64,000 nucleotides of DNA from Muribaculaceae bacterium (GCA_017557665.1 JAFYYI010000086.1:62001-126000); one strand, 5' to 3'. Shown: positions 36,988-45,554, counted from the stretch's first letter. Notes: generated by a model not told the origin, from the letters alone. Made by a program: numbers and translations.

Positions 36988-37620
36988 ATGAGAAGCTATA
37001 CAAAACTGATAATGCTGGCTGTGGCGCTGCTTTGTGCAGTGTCCTCGTTTGCCCAACCAGAGCGTCGATGGGGTGTCACCGTTGGCGGTAATTACAATGA
37101 GATTCACTTCAAGCAGACCGATATTTTCGACAGCGACCGCATGTTTGGCGGCTCAGTGGGTATCACTGGCGACCTGATGATTCCAGGTGTTGGATTTGGC
37201 GTTGACGGTTCTATCCTCTACACTTTGCGACAGGGCAAGGTGCACTTTGGCGACAAATATGCGTGGTCTTCTCAAGGCATTGAGACTCAAGCCGTGAGAG
37301 TGCATTACATTGACGTGCCATTGAACCTGAAGTTCCGCTATAGTCGCTTAGGTGGCCTTGAGAGCACCATCATGCCATTTGCCTATGCTGGTCCCACATT
37401 CTCGTTCCATGTAGGCCACAACAATGTTGACGATGCATTAAGATACACTGCCGTTAACGTGTTACTTCATGCCGGTATCGGTGTGGAACTGTTCAACAAG
37501 GTTCAGATTAGCGGAGGCTACAGCTTCAGTGTGGGTCAGAACCTCGGCACAAGAATCCTCGACGAACACGTAGCAAAGCACCGCACATGGTTCGTCCAAG
37601 CAACTTATTTCTTTAAGTAA
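36988..37620 (+). CDS. PorT-like outer-membrane beta-barrel protein (copy 2)
   Basis: A 210-aa exported protein with a signal peptide (residues 1-22, cleavage after SSFA-Q). Strands such as WGVTVGGNYNEIHF, VGITGDLMIPGVGFGVDGS and the ending TWFVQATYFFK, with an aromatic C-terminal strand, point to a small outer-membrane barrel of the PorT type. It has its own promoter and terminator and is the paralogue of the preceding gene. No ligand or partner is evident. Confidence 0.82.
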   Translation: MRSYTKLIMLAVALLCAVSSFAQPERRWGVTVGGNYNEIHFKQTDIFDSDRMFGGSVGITGDLMIPGVGFGVDGSILYTLRQGKVHFGDKYAWSSQGIETQAVRVHYIDVPLNLKFRYSRLGGLESTIMPFAYAGPTFSFHVGHNNVDDALRYTAVNVLLHAGIGVELFNKVQISGGYSFSVGQNLGTRILDEHVAKHRTWFVQATYFFK

Positions 37621-37645
37621 ACACAGATACTATTAAGTAATAAAA

Positions 37646-37680
37646 AATCGTGGAGGCCAAAACTTCCACGATTCTTTTTA
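37646..37680. terminator. bidirectional terminator between convergent genes
   Basis: AATCGTGGA (37646-37654) pairs with TCCACGATT (37665-37673). There is a T-rich tail on the plus side and an A-run (T-run on the minus strand) on the other, serving both the porin and the DJ-1 gene. Confidence 0.8.
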
Positions 37681-37721
37681 TCCATGATATCCGATCACAT
37701 TTCGCGATCACGATCTCCAAA

Positions 37722-38270
37722 TTATAGCAGCATTCCTGCGGCGACATCGTTGGCGACATCTTCGCCCATACTGATGGCAGCAATGGTTAGGGCAAACTTG
37801 GTTGCCATTGCTGGGCCCATACCAGTAACGATATTACCATCAACAACCACTGGCTGATCGAGCACATTGGCACCTGCCATACCTTCTTCCATACCTGGAT
37901 AGCACACAGCGTCGCGGCCGTCTAGCAGCCCTAATGGGCCTAAAATCACTGATGGGGAAGCGCAAATCGCGGCAATCTTCTCGCCTTTAGCGTTCTGCTC
38001 TTGCAGAATCTCGCACAACGTCTCACACTCGGCAAGGTTGGTAGCTCCAGGCATTCCACCTGGGCAAATCAGCCACTCGGCATCCTCAATCATGTCGGGA
38101 TCAAAGGCCTCGTCGGCAACTACTGTCACCCCATGTGCCCCTATCGCCTCAGGAGCGTCATAAATCGACATTGTAACCACTGGCATGCCAGCACGGCGCA
38201 GCACATCAACAACTGTCAACGCCTCAATTTCCTCAAAGCCGTCGGCAAAGAAAACATAACTTGGTCTCAT
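37722..38270 (-). CDS. DJ-1/PfpI family protein
   Basis: A 182-aa cytosolic protein of the DJ-1/ThiJ subfamily. The nucleophile-elbow Cys103 in IAAICASPSVILGPLG and the conserved Glu16 (FEEIEALTV) that tunes it are present, as is WLICPGGMPGATNL. Relatives are reported as glyoxalase III, chaperone or deglycase; the exact activity is disputed in the family and cannot be assigned here. It stands alone, convergent with the porin gene. Confidence 0.9.
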   Translation of the reverse strand: MRPSYVFFADGFEEIEALTVVDVLRRAGMPVVTMSIYDAPEAIGAHGVTVVADEAFDPDMIEDAEWLICPGGMPGATNLAECETLCEILQEQNAKGEKIAAICASPSVILGPLGLLDGRDAVCYPGMEEGMAGANVLDQPVVVDGNIVTGMGPAMATKFALTIAAISMGEDVANDVAAGMLL

Positions 38271-38390
38271 GAAAGTTTTTAGTTTTATTAGTTGTTAGTA
38301 TTAAGTATCTTTCAGGTCGCTAAATTACTGAATTATCGTGAAAGCACAAAATAATGTGCGGGTTTTTATGATTTTTTGCCAAGATTTTGT

Positions 38391-38398
38391 TACTTTTG
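38391..38398 (+). promoter_or_regulatory. −7 box upstream of the transglutaminase-fold gene
   Basis: TACTTTTG, a consensus match, 23 nt before the chosen start codon, which supports that start over the longer frame. Confidence 0.55.
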
Positions 38399-38421
38399 CA
38401 ACAACCAAAAAAACTCATGAC

Positions 38422-40896
38422 ATGAAGGTCTTATCAAAATCAATCATAGCCATAATAGTGGCGTTGATGAGCGTAGGCATTGCTTCGGCAACCGACAAAA
38501 GCAAGCTCGCCAAAGAGTATGTAAAGAAATTTCAAAGACAACTGGCACTACCCGACCGAGCCGACTACAGCGACGAGTTCTATTACCAGAACTATCTCAC
38601 ATCTCTCACTGCCCGCGACGAGATGCCATGGGGCAAAAGCGTACCCGAGCGAGAGTTTGAGCACTTTGTCCTACCTGTGCGCGTGAACAACGAAAACCTC
38701 GACACCGCGAGGATGGTGTTTTACCGCGAGCTCCGTGACCGCGTAAAAAGCCTCTCTATGGAGGATGCCATTCTCGAGGTCAACCACTGGTGTCACGAGA
38801 AGGTGAGCTACCGACCAAGCGATGCACGCACCAGTAGTCCGCTCGCCACAATGCGCACTGCCTACGGTCGCTGCGGTGAGGAATCAACATTCCTTGTTGC
38901 CGCCTTACGCTCGGTGTGCATCCCTGCCCGCCAGGTCTATACTCCACGCTGGGCGCACACCGACGACAACCACGCCTGGGTAGAAGCATGGGCCAATGGC
39001 AAATGGTACTTCCTCGGTGCCTGTGAACCAGAGCCAGTGCTCAACTTGGGGTGGTTCAACGAGAGCGCCTCGCGTGGAATGCTCATGCACACTAAGGTAG
39101 TTGGCGACTGGGATGACCAAGAAGAAGTTATGAGCCGCACGCCGTGCTACACCGAAATCAACGTAACCGGCAACTACGCTCCCACTTCGCGTGTCGACAT
39201 TGTTGTTGTCGACAGCAATGACATGCCAGTTCCTGGTGCCACCGTGGAGTTCAAACTCTACAACTACGCCGAGTTCTATACCGTTGCCAAGAAGACCACC
39301 GATGCCAATGGCTGCACTTTCCTAACGGCAGGCCGTGGCGACCTGCTTGTGTGGGTGACCAAGGACGACATGGTGGCGGTGCGTAAAGTATCGTGGACAC
39401 AAGATAATGTTGAGAAATTTACCCTGACTGAGAAATCGTTGCCCGAGCATATTGACATTGAAATAGTGCCGCCACCAGCAAGCGCCGTGATGCCTGATGT
39501 CACTGCTGAACAACGCGCTCTCAATGACTACCGCAAGGCGCAAGAAGACTCCATTCGCCATGCTTACGAAGCAACTATGCCTGTTGAGGAATGGCGAGGC
39601 AACCATCGCACCATCCAGCAATTCTTCAATAAGGCACGAAACAAGGTAATGGCACAAAAACTGCTCAATGTCATTAGTGACAAAGACCTGCGCGACATCA
39701 ACCTCGATGTGCTACGTGACAACGAAGTGGCTAAAACCAACACCACCGACATCTACTGCCGATATGTACTTTGTCCACGAGTGGAGAATGAATGGCTCAC
39801 GCCATACAAAGCCTTTTTTAGAAAAGAATTTAAAGGATACTTTTTAGATGATCTCATAAGTTGGACAAAAAACAATATCACTATTGATAACGAACACAAT
39901 CCACAACACCTCAGGCAACAACCTATGAGCGTTTACCGCGAGCGTAAGGGCGACGAACTGGGGCGCGCAATCTTCTTCGTTAGTGCGGCTCGCAGCATCG
40001 GCTGGCCGACACGCATTAATGAAGTGAACGGAAAACTCGAATTTTACACACCATTCCACGGCGGGGGATGGCGTGAAGTAAATTTTGAAGAATCTATTTT
40101 CAGTAAGCAAGCTAACTATGGCTCACTAAAACTAAACTTCACTCCCACCAATGAGCATAACGACCTTGCCTACTACACACACTTCACCTTAAGCAAGTTG
40201 GAGAACAACACTCCGCAACTACTCACCTACCCCGAAGATGCCACCTGGAGCAAGACATTCAAGAATGGTATAACGCTAGAGTCAGGCAGCTACATGCTCA
40301 CCACTGGCAACCGCCAGAGCGACGGCAGTGTAATGGCAAGCACCACCACGTTTGAGATTCAAAGCGACCAAGAGACAGAAGTTGCTCTTGCTCTTAATGA
40401 AATGATTCAAAGGAAACTAGTAGAAGCCAAGAAAATCAAGAATTTATTGTTTGCCGCCGAAGGTAAGCAAAATAAATTCCTGCTTTCAAGTGACTGCTAC
40501 AACATCGTGGGTATTATCGCTCCAGGGAACGAACCTACCACTCATGCACTGCACGATATTGAAACATGCAGCAGCGAACTGGAATCGATGGGATGCAACA
40601 TCGTGCTCCTGTGTGAAAACGCCAAAGAACTAGAGAAGTTCAACAGGTCAGAGTTCAGCAAGCTGCCAGCCTCGGTCACTTGGGGCATTGATTCAAGAGT
40701 GAGCGAGGTGCCAATTCTCTCAGAAAGTATTATACTCAACATAGCAGGCACATTAAAAATTGATAACCATTCGAGGCCAATATTTGTAGTCACCGACAAT
40801 CGTGACAACGTGATATTCTCGCATCATGGCTACACAATACACCTCGGAGAACAAATCCTCAACGCAATAAAAAGACACAAAAGCACACAAAACTAA
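38422..40896 (+). CDS. large exported transglutaminase-fold protein with second degenerate copy
   Basis: An 824-aa exported protein (signal residues 1-22, cleavage after ASA). The first transglutaminase-like core (about 110-215) has Cys151 (GRCGEEST), His184 (DDNHAWVEAW) and an acidic third position in LGACEPEP, so it could be an active Cys protease, amidase or transglutaminase. A carboxypeptidase-regulatory-like beta domain follows (about 255-330). A second transglutaminase-like region (about 470-560, RKGDELGRAIFFVSAARSIGWPTRI) has no Cys at the active position. The last 150 residues (NIVGIIAPGNEP onward) look like a thioredoxin fold without a CxxC. The substrate is unknown. Related large proteins are common in Bacteroidales. 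Confidence 0.82.
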   Translation: MKVLSKSIIAIIVALMSVGIASATDKSKLAKEYVKKFQRQLALPDRADYSDEFYYQNYLTSLTARDEMPWGKSVPEREFEHFVLPVRVNNENLDTARMVFYRELRDRVKSLSMEDAILEVNHWCHEKVSYRPSDARTSSPLATMRTAYGRCGEESTFLVAALRSVCIPARQVYTPRWAHTDDNHAWVEAWANGKWYFLGACEPEPVLNLGWFNESASRGMLMHTKVVGDWDDQEEVMSRTPCYTEINVTGNYAPTSRVDIVVVDSNDMPVPGATVEFKLYNYAEFYTVAKKTTDANGCTFLTAGRGDLLVWVTKDDMVAVRKVSWTQDNVEKFTLTEKSLPEHIDIEIVPPPASAVMPDVTAEQRALNDYRKAQEDSIRHAYEATMPVEEWRGNHRTIQQFFNKARNKVMAQKLLNVISDKDLRDINLDVLRDNEVAKTNTTDIYCRYVLCPRVENEWLTPYKAFFRKEFKGYFLDDLISWTKNNITIDNEHNPQHLRQQPMSVYRERKGDELGRAIFFVSAARSIGWPTRINEVNGKLEFYTPFHGGGWREVNFEESIFSKQANYGSLKLNFTPTNEHNDLAYYTHFTLSKLENNTPQLLTYPEDATWSKTFKNGITLESGSYMLTTGNRQSDGSVMASTTTFEIQSDQETEVALALNEMIQRKLVEAKKIKNLLFAAEGKQNKFLLSSDCYNIVGIIAPGNEPTTHALHDIETCSSELESMGCNIVLLCENAKELEKFNRSEFSKLPASVTWGIDSRVSEVPILSESIILNIAGTLKIDNHSRPIFVVTDNRDNVIFSHHGYTIHLGEQILNAIKRHKSTQN

Positions 40897-40979
40897 TCTA
40901 CTTTTCAAGACCAAAATCAGAGAAAAACCACAAAAAGCACCATAAAATGCACTTTTTTCAAAAAAAAGTCGCAAAATAT

Positions 40980-41010
40980 TTGCACAGTTCAAAAAGTCGC
41001 CGTACCTTTG
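40980..41010 (+). promoter_or_regulatory. tRNA operon promoter (TTG-N20-TACCTTTG)
   Basis: −33 TTTG ending at 40982 and −7 TACCTTTG at 41003-41010, spaced 20 nt, with tRNA-Val beginning 22 nt after the −7 box. Confidence 0.75.
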
Positions 41011-41032
41011 CATCGCTTTTCCGATAAAGCAC

Positions 41033-41107
41033 GGGTGCTTAGCTCAGCTGGTTCAGAGCATCTGCCTTACAAGCAGAGGGTCGGCGGTTCGAATCCGTCA
41101 GCACCCA
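41033..41107 (+). tRNA. tRNA-Val (anticodon TAC)
   Basis: Cloverleaf with acceptor GGGTGCT/AGCACCC, D arm AGCTCAG, anticodon stem CTGCC-TTACAAG region with loop CTTACAA, and T arm GGCGG-TTCGAAT-CCGTC. Anticodon TAC reads valine codons. The 3' CCA is not encoded (the gene is followed by CGA). Confidence 0.95.
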
Positions 41108-41118
41108 CGACGTGAAAT

Positions 41119-41194
41119 GGTGGTATCGTCTAGTGGCCCAGGACGCTGGCCTCTCACGCCGGAAACCGGGGTTCGACTCCCCGTACCACTACCA
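41119..41194 (+). tRNA. tRNA-Glu (anticodon CTC)
   Basis: Acceptor GGTGGTA/TACCACT (with one G-T pair), D stem GTC/GAC, anticodon loop CTCTCAC giving CTC for codon GAG, T stem CGGGG/CCCCG with loop TTCGACT. The 3' CCA is encoded at 41192-41194. It lies 11 nt after tRNA-Val in the same transcript. A TTC-anticodon tRNA-Glu must be encoded elsewhere to read GAA. Confidence 0.93.
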
Positions 41195-41200
41195 AGAAAG

Positions 41201-41229
41201 CAGTTCACTATCGCAGTGAGCTGTTTTTT
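41201..41229 (+). terminator. terminator of the tRNA operon
   Basis: CAGTTCACT pairs with AGTGAGCTG (one G-T pair) across ATCGC, followed by TTTTTT. Confidence 0.85.
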
Positions 41230-41247
41230 GTCTTTATAGCCAAAAGA

Positions 41248-41285
41248 AAAGTGGATAAAGCAGAATTTACTGCTCTACCCACTTT
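41248..41285 (-). terminator. terminator after the DUF1015 gene
   Basis: AAAGTGG (41248-41254) pairs with CCACTTT (41279-41285), with an inner AGCAG/CTGCT stem. It lies 20 nt past the DUF1015 stop in the minus direction. Confidence 0.6.
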
Positions 41286-41304
41286 ATTTTTTGTGACTAT
41301 GTGA

Positions 41305-42549
41305 TTAGTCGAGCTTGTGGATGATAAGTCCTGAGCGGAGTTTTGGCTCAAACCAAGTAGCCTTAGGTGGCATGATGTTGCCACTATCGGCGATGTTGAT
41401 GATTTGACGCATGGTCACTGGATAGAGGGCCAACGCCATCTTCATCTCACCGCTGTCAACGCGCTTCTTGAGTTCACCAAGACCACGGATGCCACCCACG
41501 AAGTCGATGCGCTTGTCGGTGCGCAGGTCCATGATGCCAAGGATGTCGCGCAAGATGTAGTCCGAAGAAATCTTCACGTCAAGCACGCCAATTGGGTCGT
41601 TGTCGTCGTAGGTGCCTGGCTTAGCGGTCAGTGAGTACCACTTGCCCTCAAGATAGAGCGAGAAGTTGTGAAGCTTGGCGGGACGATACTCTTCCTCACC
41701 CATGCACTCGATGTCGAAGTGCTCCCCTACTTTCTCGAGGAACTGCTCGGGAGTGTTGCCGTTGAGGTCAACTACCACACGGTTGTAATCCATTACCTTA
41801 AGGTGTGACTCGGGGAAGCAAACTGCCAGCAGGTAGTTGTACTCCTCTTTGCCAGTGTGGTTGGGATCGGCCTGTGCCTTCTCCTCGCCAATGTGAGCAG
41901 CAGCGGCAGTACGGTGGTGACCGTCGGCAATGTAGAGGTAAGGAATCTTGTCAAATTCCTCGGTGATCTTAGCGATAGTAGCATCGTCGTTGATGCACCA
42001 CAGGGTGTGGCCGATTCCGTCCTCACTCACGAAGTCATACTCTGGCTCGGTCTCTTTAACCTTGTCGATGATGGCCTCGAGGGGCTCGTTGGTAGGGAAC
42101 GACAGGAACACTGGCTCCACATTAGCGTTGTTCACACGTATGTGTTTCATGCGGTCCTCTTCCTTCTCGCGGCGGGTAAGCTCGTGCTTCTTGATGCGGC
42201 CCTCTACATAGTCCTTGTAGTTGGCGGCTACCACGAAACCATACTGAGTGCGGCCGTCCATAGTCTGAGCATAGATGTAGTACATCTCTTTGGGGTCTTG
42301 AACGAGCCAGCCATTGGCTTGGAACTTCTTGAAATTCTCTACTGCCTTGTCATAGACCTGTGGGTCATGCTCGGTTGTGCCGTCGTTAAAGTCGATTTCA
42401 GGCTTGATGATGTGGTAGAGCGACATCTCGTTGTCGCCAGCCTCAGCTCTTGCCTCTTCGCTCGAGAGAACGTCGTAAGGCTTGGAAGCCACTTTCTCAA
42501 CTAACTCTTTTGGGGGACGAAGTCCTTTGAAAGGTTTTACATTTGCCAT
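41305..42549 (-). CDS. DUF1015 family protein
   Basis: A 414-aa protein of the DUF1015 family, soluble and without an export signal. Family stretches include VKPFKGLRPPKELVEKVASKPYDV at the N-terminus (first 20 residues shown elsewhere in the family as PF-x-GxR), the central LYIADGHHRTAAAAHI, and a C-terminal LDVKISSDYILRDILGI. The GHHR motif resembles a catalytic or metal-binding site but no reaction is established for the family. It is the last gene of the galK-nucleotidyltransferase-Fur-DUF1015 run, 48 nt after the Fur-family gene. Confidence 0.9.
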   Translation of the reverse strand: MANVKPFKGLRPPKELVEKVASKPYDVLSSEEARAEAGDNEMSLYHIIKPEIDFNDGTTEHDPQVYDKAVENFKKFQANGWLVQDPKEMYYIYAQTMDGRTQYGFVVAANYKDYVEGRIKKHELTRREKEEDRMKHIRVNNANVEPVFLSFPTNEPLEAIIDKVKETEPEYDFVSEDGIGHTLWCINDDATIAKITEEFDKIPYLYIADGHHRTAAAAHIGEEKAQADPNHTGKEEYNYLLAVCFPESHLKVMDYNRVVVDLNGNTPEQFLEKVGEHFDIECMGEEEYRPAKLHNFSLYLEGKWYSLTAKPGTYDDNDPIGVLDVKISSDYILRDILGIMDLRTDKRIDFVGGIRGLGELKKRVDSGEMKMALALYPVTMRQIINIADSGNIMPPKATWFEPKLRSGLIIHKLD

Positions 42550-42597
42550 GATTTCTCTTTAATTTGTTTAATTGTTAATTGTGTAATTAATAGAAAG

Positions 42598-43098
42598 TTA
42601 TTTTTTTGTTTTTTTACTATTACTGCTACGTTTAACTTGCTTGATTTTTCTTGCGCAGTCGTTGCAGATGCCATACACCGTGAAATTATAATAAGATGTT
42701 GTGAAAGCTGGAAACTTGCGGGCTTTCATGTAAGCCATGAAATTAGTGTCCTTAACCAGTTTCACTTTTCCGCAATGCTCGCACTTCAGGTGGATGAAAG
42801 ACACGTTATCGGCTCTCTCGTAATGACTGCGGTTGTCAACACTGAATTGCCTTAACACCCCAGCCTCAACAAGCAGCATCACCGTATTATAAATCGTTGC
42901 TTGACTCACGAAGAAATCCTTGCTCGACATTGCCTCGATAAGGTCTTCGACCGTGAACTGCTTGCGAAACTCCAGAGCACATTCTAATATCATAGAGCGC
43001 TCAGGAGTGCGACGTTTACCATTATCATTCAAGTATTTGTCAAAATTCTCGATAATGGTGCTATTAGGCAGTGTATCAGCAACTTTCTTGGTCTGCAT
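42598..43098 (-). CDS. Fur-family transcriptional regulator with reduced metal-sensing site
   Basis: A 166-aa winged-helix regulator. The DNA-binding domain covers about 20-88 (recognition helix in VSQATIYNTVMLLVEAGVL). The structural Zn site is intact: Cys106, Cys109 (CEHC) and Cys145, Cys148 (CNDC). The His-rich regulatory site (HHHDH-like in Fur) is replaced by SFIHLK, and the later conserved His of Fur is Tyr (TSYYNF). It may therefore respond poorly or differently to metal or peroxide. Basic tail of Lys/Ser/Arg. Start at 43098 (ATG), one codon inside the longest frame. It lies in a run with galactose genes. Confidence 0.88.
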   Translation of the reverse strand: MQTKKVADTLPNSTIIENFDKYLNDNGKRRTPERSMILECALEFRKQFTVEDLIEAMSSKDFFVSQATIYNTVMLLVEAGVLRQFSVDNRSHYERADNVSFIHLKCEHCGKVKLVKDTNFMAYMKARKFPAFTTSYYNFTVYGICNDCARKIKQVKRSSNSKKTKK

Positions 43099-43131
43099 CA
43101 AGCATTAAGTGTTAAGTGTCAAGTGTTAAGT
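43099..43131. repeat. TTAAGTG short repeat upstream of the Fur-family gene
   Basis: Three or four imperfect copies of TTAAGTG(TC)AAGTG. The same word lies at 43159-43195 and 44100-44136, and around the GH2 stop codon. Confidence 0.7.
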
Positions 43132-43158
43132 GAAAGCACCCAAATTTTCAAGAAAATT

Positions 43159-43195
43159 TAACTTAAAGCTTAACACTTAAAACTTATAACTTACT
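43159..43195. repeat. TTAACACTTAAA short repeat after the nucleotidyltransferase stop
   Basis: Imperfect copies of AACTTAAAGCTTAACACTTA begin two bases after the TAA stop codon of the nucleotidyltransferase gene, in the direction of transcription. Confidence 0.65.
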
Positions 43196-43196
43196 T

Positions 43197-44099
43197 TTAG
43201 AACATCTTCTCAGGATAAATGCCTTGGCGGTGCAGTTCGGCGAATTTCTCCACCACTGCTGGGCGGTCTTCGCTATATGTCACGCCAAACCACTTCGAGT
43301 CGGTGCGCAGCACTTCTACTGTCGATTGCCCGCTCTCCACGAGTTCACTCACGGTCAATGGGATGAAGAACTCGCTCTTAGGCACATTGATGCTCTTGTT
43401 GAGGAAGTTGACAAACGATTTCTCGCTATGCGTGAAATAGTCGGGAGTAAATCCCCAGAAGTTCATCGACACAGGAGTATCAGGCTCCAGTTTCTCCACG
43501 AGCTCGCCCTCGGTGAAGATGATGTCGTGGTTCTCGTCATAGCCAATCTTGGTGCGCTCTACCACGCTCTTGAGCAGTCCGTTCTCGGTCTCGCACACGC
43601 CACGCGACACGGTGCCACTCTCGCTCATGGTGTTGCCCACGTTAAAGCCCACCATAAAGTAGCGGTCGTGAGAGTCGTCAGGCAGGTCGCTAAGGGCCTT
43701 AGCAAGCACCTCAAACGAGTTGCGACCGTAGAAGTCGTCGCTGTTGATAACGGCAAACGGCTCCTTAATCACATCCTTGCCCATGAGCACTGCATGATTG
43801 GTGCCCCAAGGCTTGGTGCGGTCTTCAGGGCAGGTGAAGCCTTCGGGCAGAGCATCTACCGACTGGAAAACCACCTCGGTGGGAATCTTGCTCTCATATT
43901 TAGAGAGAATCTTGTCGCGGAACTCCTGCTCGAAGTCTTTGCGAATCACAAACACTACTTTGCCAAATCCGCTGTGGATGGCATCGTAGATTGAATAGTC
44001 CATGATGGTCTCGCCGTGAGGGCCCAGGCCATCAAGCTGCTTGAGGCCGCCATAACGGCTTCCCATACCAGCAGCAAGAACAAATAATGTAGGTTTCAT
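43197..44099 (-). CDS. sugar-phosphate nucleotidyltransferase (NTP_transferase family)
   Basis: A 300-aa cytosolic enzyme expected to join a sugar-1-phosphate and an NTP to give a nucleotide sugar plus pyrophosphate. The signature loop is LAAGMGSRYGGLKQLDGLGP (G-x-G-x-R, then K), and AVINSDDFYGRNSFEVL contains the metal-binding Asp of the family. No hexapeptide beta-helix follows, so it resembles GalU/UgpG-type enzymes rather than GlmU. Being 75 nt downstream of galK, it probably handles galactose-1-P or glucose-1-P with UTP. The specificity is inference from context. Confidence 0.85.
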   Translation of the reverse strand: MKPTLFVLAAGMGSRYGGLKQLDGLGPHGETIMDYSIYDAIHSGFGKVVFVIRKDFEQEFRDKILSKYESKIPTEVVFQSVDALPEGFTCPEDRTKPWGTNHAVLMGKDVIKEPFAVINSDDFYGRNSFEVLAKALSDLPDDSHDRYFMVGFNVGNTMSESGTVSRGVCETENGLLKSVVERTKIGYDENHDIIFTEGELVEKLEPDTPVSMNFWGFTPDYFTHSEKSFVNFLNKSINVPKSEFFIPLTVSELVESGQSTVEVLRTDSKWFGVTYSEDRPAVVEKFAELHRQGIYPEKMF

Positions 44100-44136
44100 A
44101 TTTAAGTGTGAAGTGTTAAGTTTTAAGTGTTAAGTA
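44100..44136. repeat. TTAAGTG short repeat between galK and the nucleotidyltransferase gene
   Basis: About four imperfect copies of TTAAGTG(TG)AAGTG directly upstream of the nucleotidyltransferase start codon. Confidence 0.75.
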
Positions 44137-44174
44137 GGGACGAGGTCCGCCTCATCCAGCACATTGAGCATTTT

Positions 44175-45305
44175 TTACAGCCTGCGTGCGCCGTCACTGA
44201 TTATCACCTCATAAACCTGTGGCTCGTGGCCATACTTGGCGTTGAACTTCTCACGGGCAGTAGCGATGAATTTGTCGTAAAGCTCAGTTTTCACCAGATT
44301 GATGGTGCAGCCGCCAAAGCCGCCACCCATAATGCGTGAACCGGTAACTCCGCACTCGCGAGCGATGTCGTTCAAGAAGTCGAGCTCAACGCAGCTCACC
44401 TCATAGTCTTTGCTCAGGCCCTCGTGGGTCTCATACATGCACTTGCCCACAGTCTCGAAGTCGCCACGCTCCAGAGCGTCGCACACATCGAGCACACGCT
44501 GCTTCTCGCCAATCACATAAACAGCACGCTTGTAGTCCTCATCGCTGATTTTGTCGCGGTTGGCCTCAAGCATCTCCATAGTGGCATCGCGCAAGGTCTC
44601 CACTCCTAATGTAGCAGCCACGCGCTCACACGAAGCACGGCGCTTGTTATAAGGCGAGTCAACGAGCTCATGCTTCACTCTTGAGTCGAGCAGCACGAGT
44701 TTGTAGCCCTTAGCGTCAAATGGGTAGTACTGATGCTCGAGCGAGCGGCAGTCGAGGCGCATCAGGTGGTCTTTCTTTCCGAATACCGAAGCAAACTGGT
44801 CCATGATGCCGCAGTTCACGCCACAGTAGTTGTGCTCGGTAGACTGTCCTATCTTGGCAAGCTCAAACTTGTCGATTTTGTTGTCATTGAACATATCGTT
44901 TAGGGCGAATGCAAAACACGACTCCAATGCTGCCGACGATGAGAGGCCAGCGCCTAGCGGAACATTTCCTGCAAACACAGCGTCAAAGCCTTTTACAGTG
45001 CCGCCACGCTTGATGGTCTCACGGCATACGCCAAACACATAGCATGCCCATTGCTCATTGGGCTTGTCGGCCTCGTTAAGGCCAAATTCGCAATAGTTGT
45101 CGAGGTCGGCGCTATACACTCGCACCTTGTCGGTGCCGTTTTCCTTGATGCCTGCCATGATGCACTTGTCGATGGCTCCAGGGAAGACAAATCCGCCGTT
45201 GTAGTCGGTGTGCTCTCCAATAAGGTTAATACGACCTGCCGATGCATACATCACAGGCTCAGCGCCAAAACGCTCTTTAAACAAAGCGATGATTTTTTCT
45301 TTCAT
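44175..45305 (-). CDS. galK: galactokinase
   Basis: A 376-aa GHMP-family kinase phosphorylating galactose to galactose-1-phosphate, the entry step of the Leloir pathway. The galactokinase signature is GRINLIGEHTDYNGG, the GHMP phosphate loop PLGAGLSSSAALE, and the third motif SRIMGGGFGGCTINLV. The catalytic Asp follows GVNCGIMDQFASVFG. Length is typical. It is the first gene of a four-gene minus-strand run and could phosphorylate galactose released by a GH2 enzyme such as the one at 9056. Confidence 0.96.
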   Translation of the reverse strand: MKEKIIALFKERFGAEPVMYASAGRINLIGEHTDYNGGFVFPGAIDKCIMAGIKENGTDKVRVYSADLDNYCEFGLNEADKPNEQWACYVFGVCRETIKRGGTVKGFDAVFAGNVPLGAGLSSSAALESCFAFALNDMFNDNKIDKFELAKIGQSTEHNYCGVNCGIMDQFASVFGKKDHLMRLDCRSLEHQYYPFDAKGYKLVLLDSRVKHELVDSPYNKRRASCERVAATLGVETLRDATMEMLEANRDKISDEDYKRAVYVIGEKQRVLDVCDALERGDFETVGKCMYETHEGLSKDYEVSCVELDFLNDIARECGVTGSRIMGGGFGGCTINLVKTELYDKFIATAREKFNAKYGHEPQVYEVIISDGARRL

Positions 45306-45523
45306 TTTACATATAGTTTTTTAAGTGTTTGCAAAGATTGCACGAAGATACAACATTATTCTCAAACTAGAGCAATGTTTTGAGAAATTTCAACAAAATT
45401 AATGTTTTTGTTCAGACAATGAAGGACAATATTTACAAACATTTGTTGGCCCTTTTTATTAATGACAATTCAATATTGATTGTTTTTTGTAGATATATTT
45501 AGTGGGGTTTGAAAAAAAATATA

Positions 45524-45531
45524 TACTTTTG
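45524..45531 (+). promoter_or_regulatory. −7 box of the lipoate ligase promoter
   Basis: TACTTTTG, 23 nt upstream of the start codon. No well-spaced −33 TTG. The rest of the 249-bp gap to galK shows no gene; a weaker AATCTTTG at 45332 on the minus strand may serve galK. Confidence 0.5.
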
Positions 45532-45554
45532 AAACAAAATTTTGACACACCACT

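Noticed and set aside
42598..43098. Calling the Fur-family protein Fur, Zur or PerR
   Set aside because: The sensing residues that separate these groups are missing or changed, so only the family can be stated.
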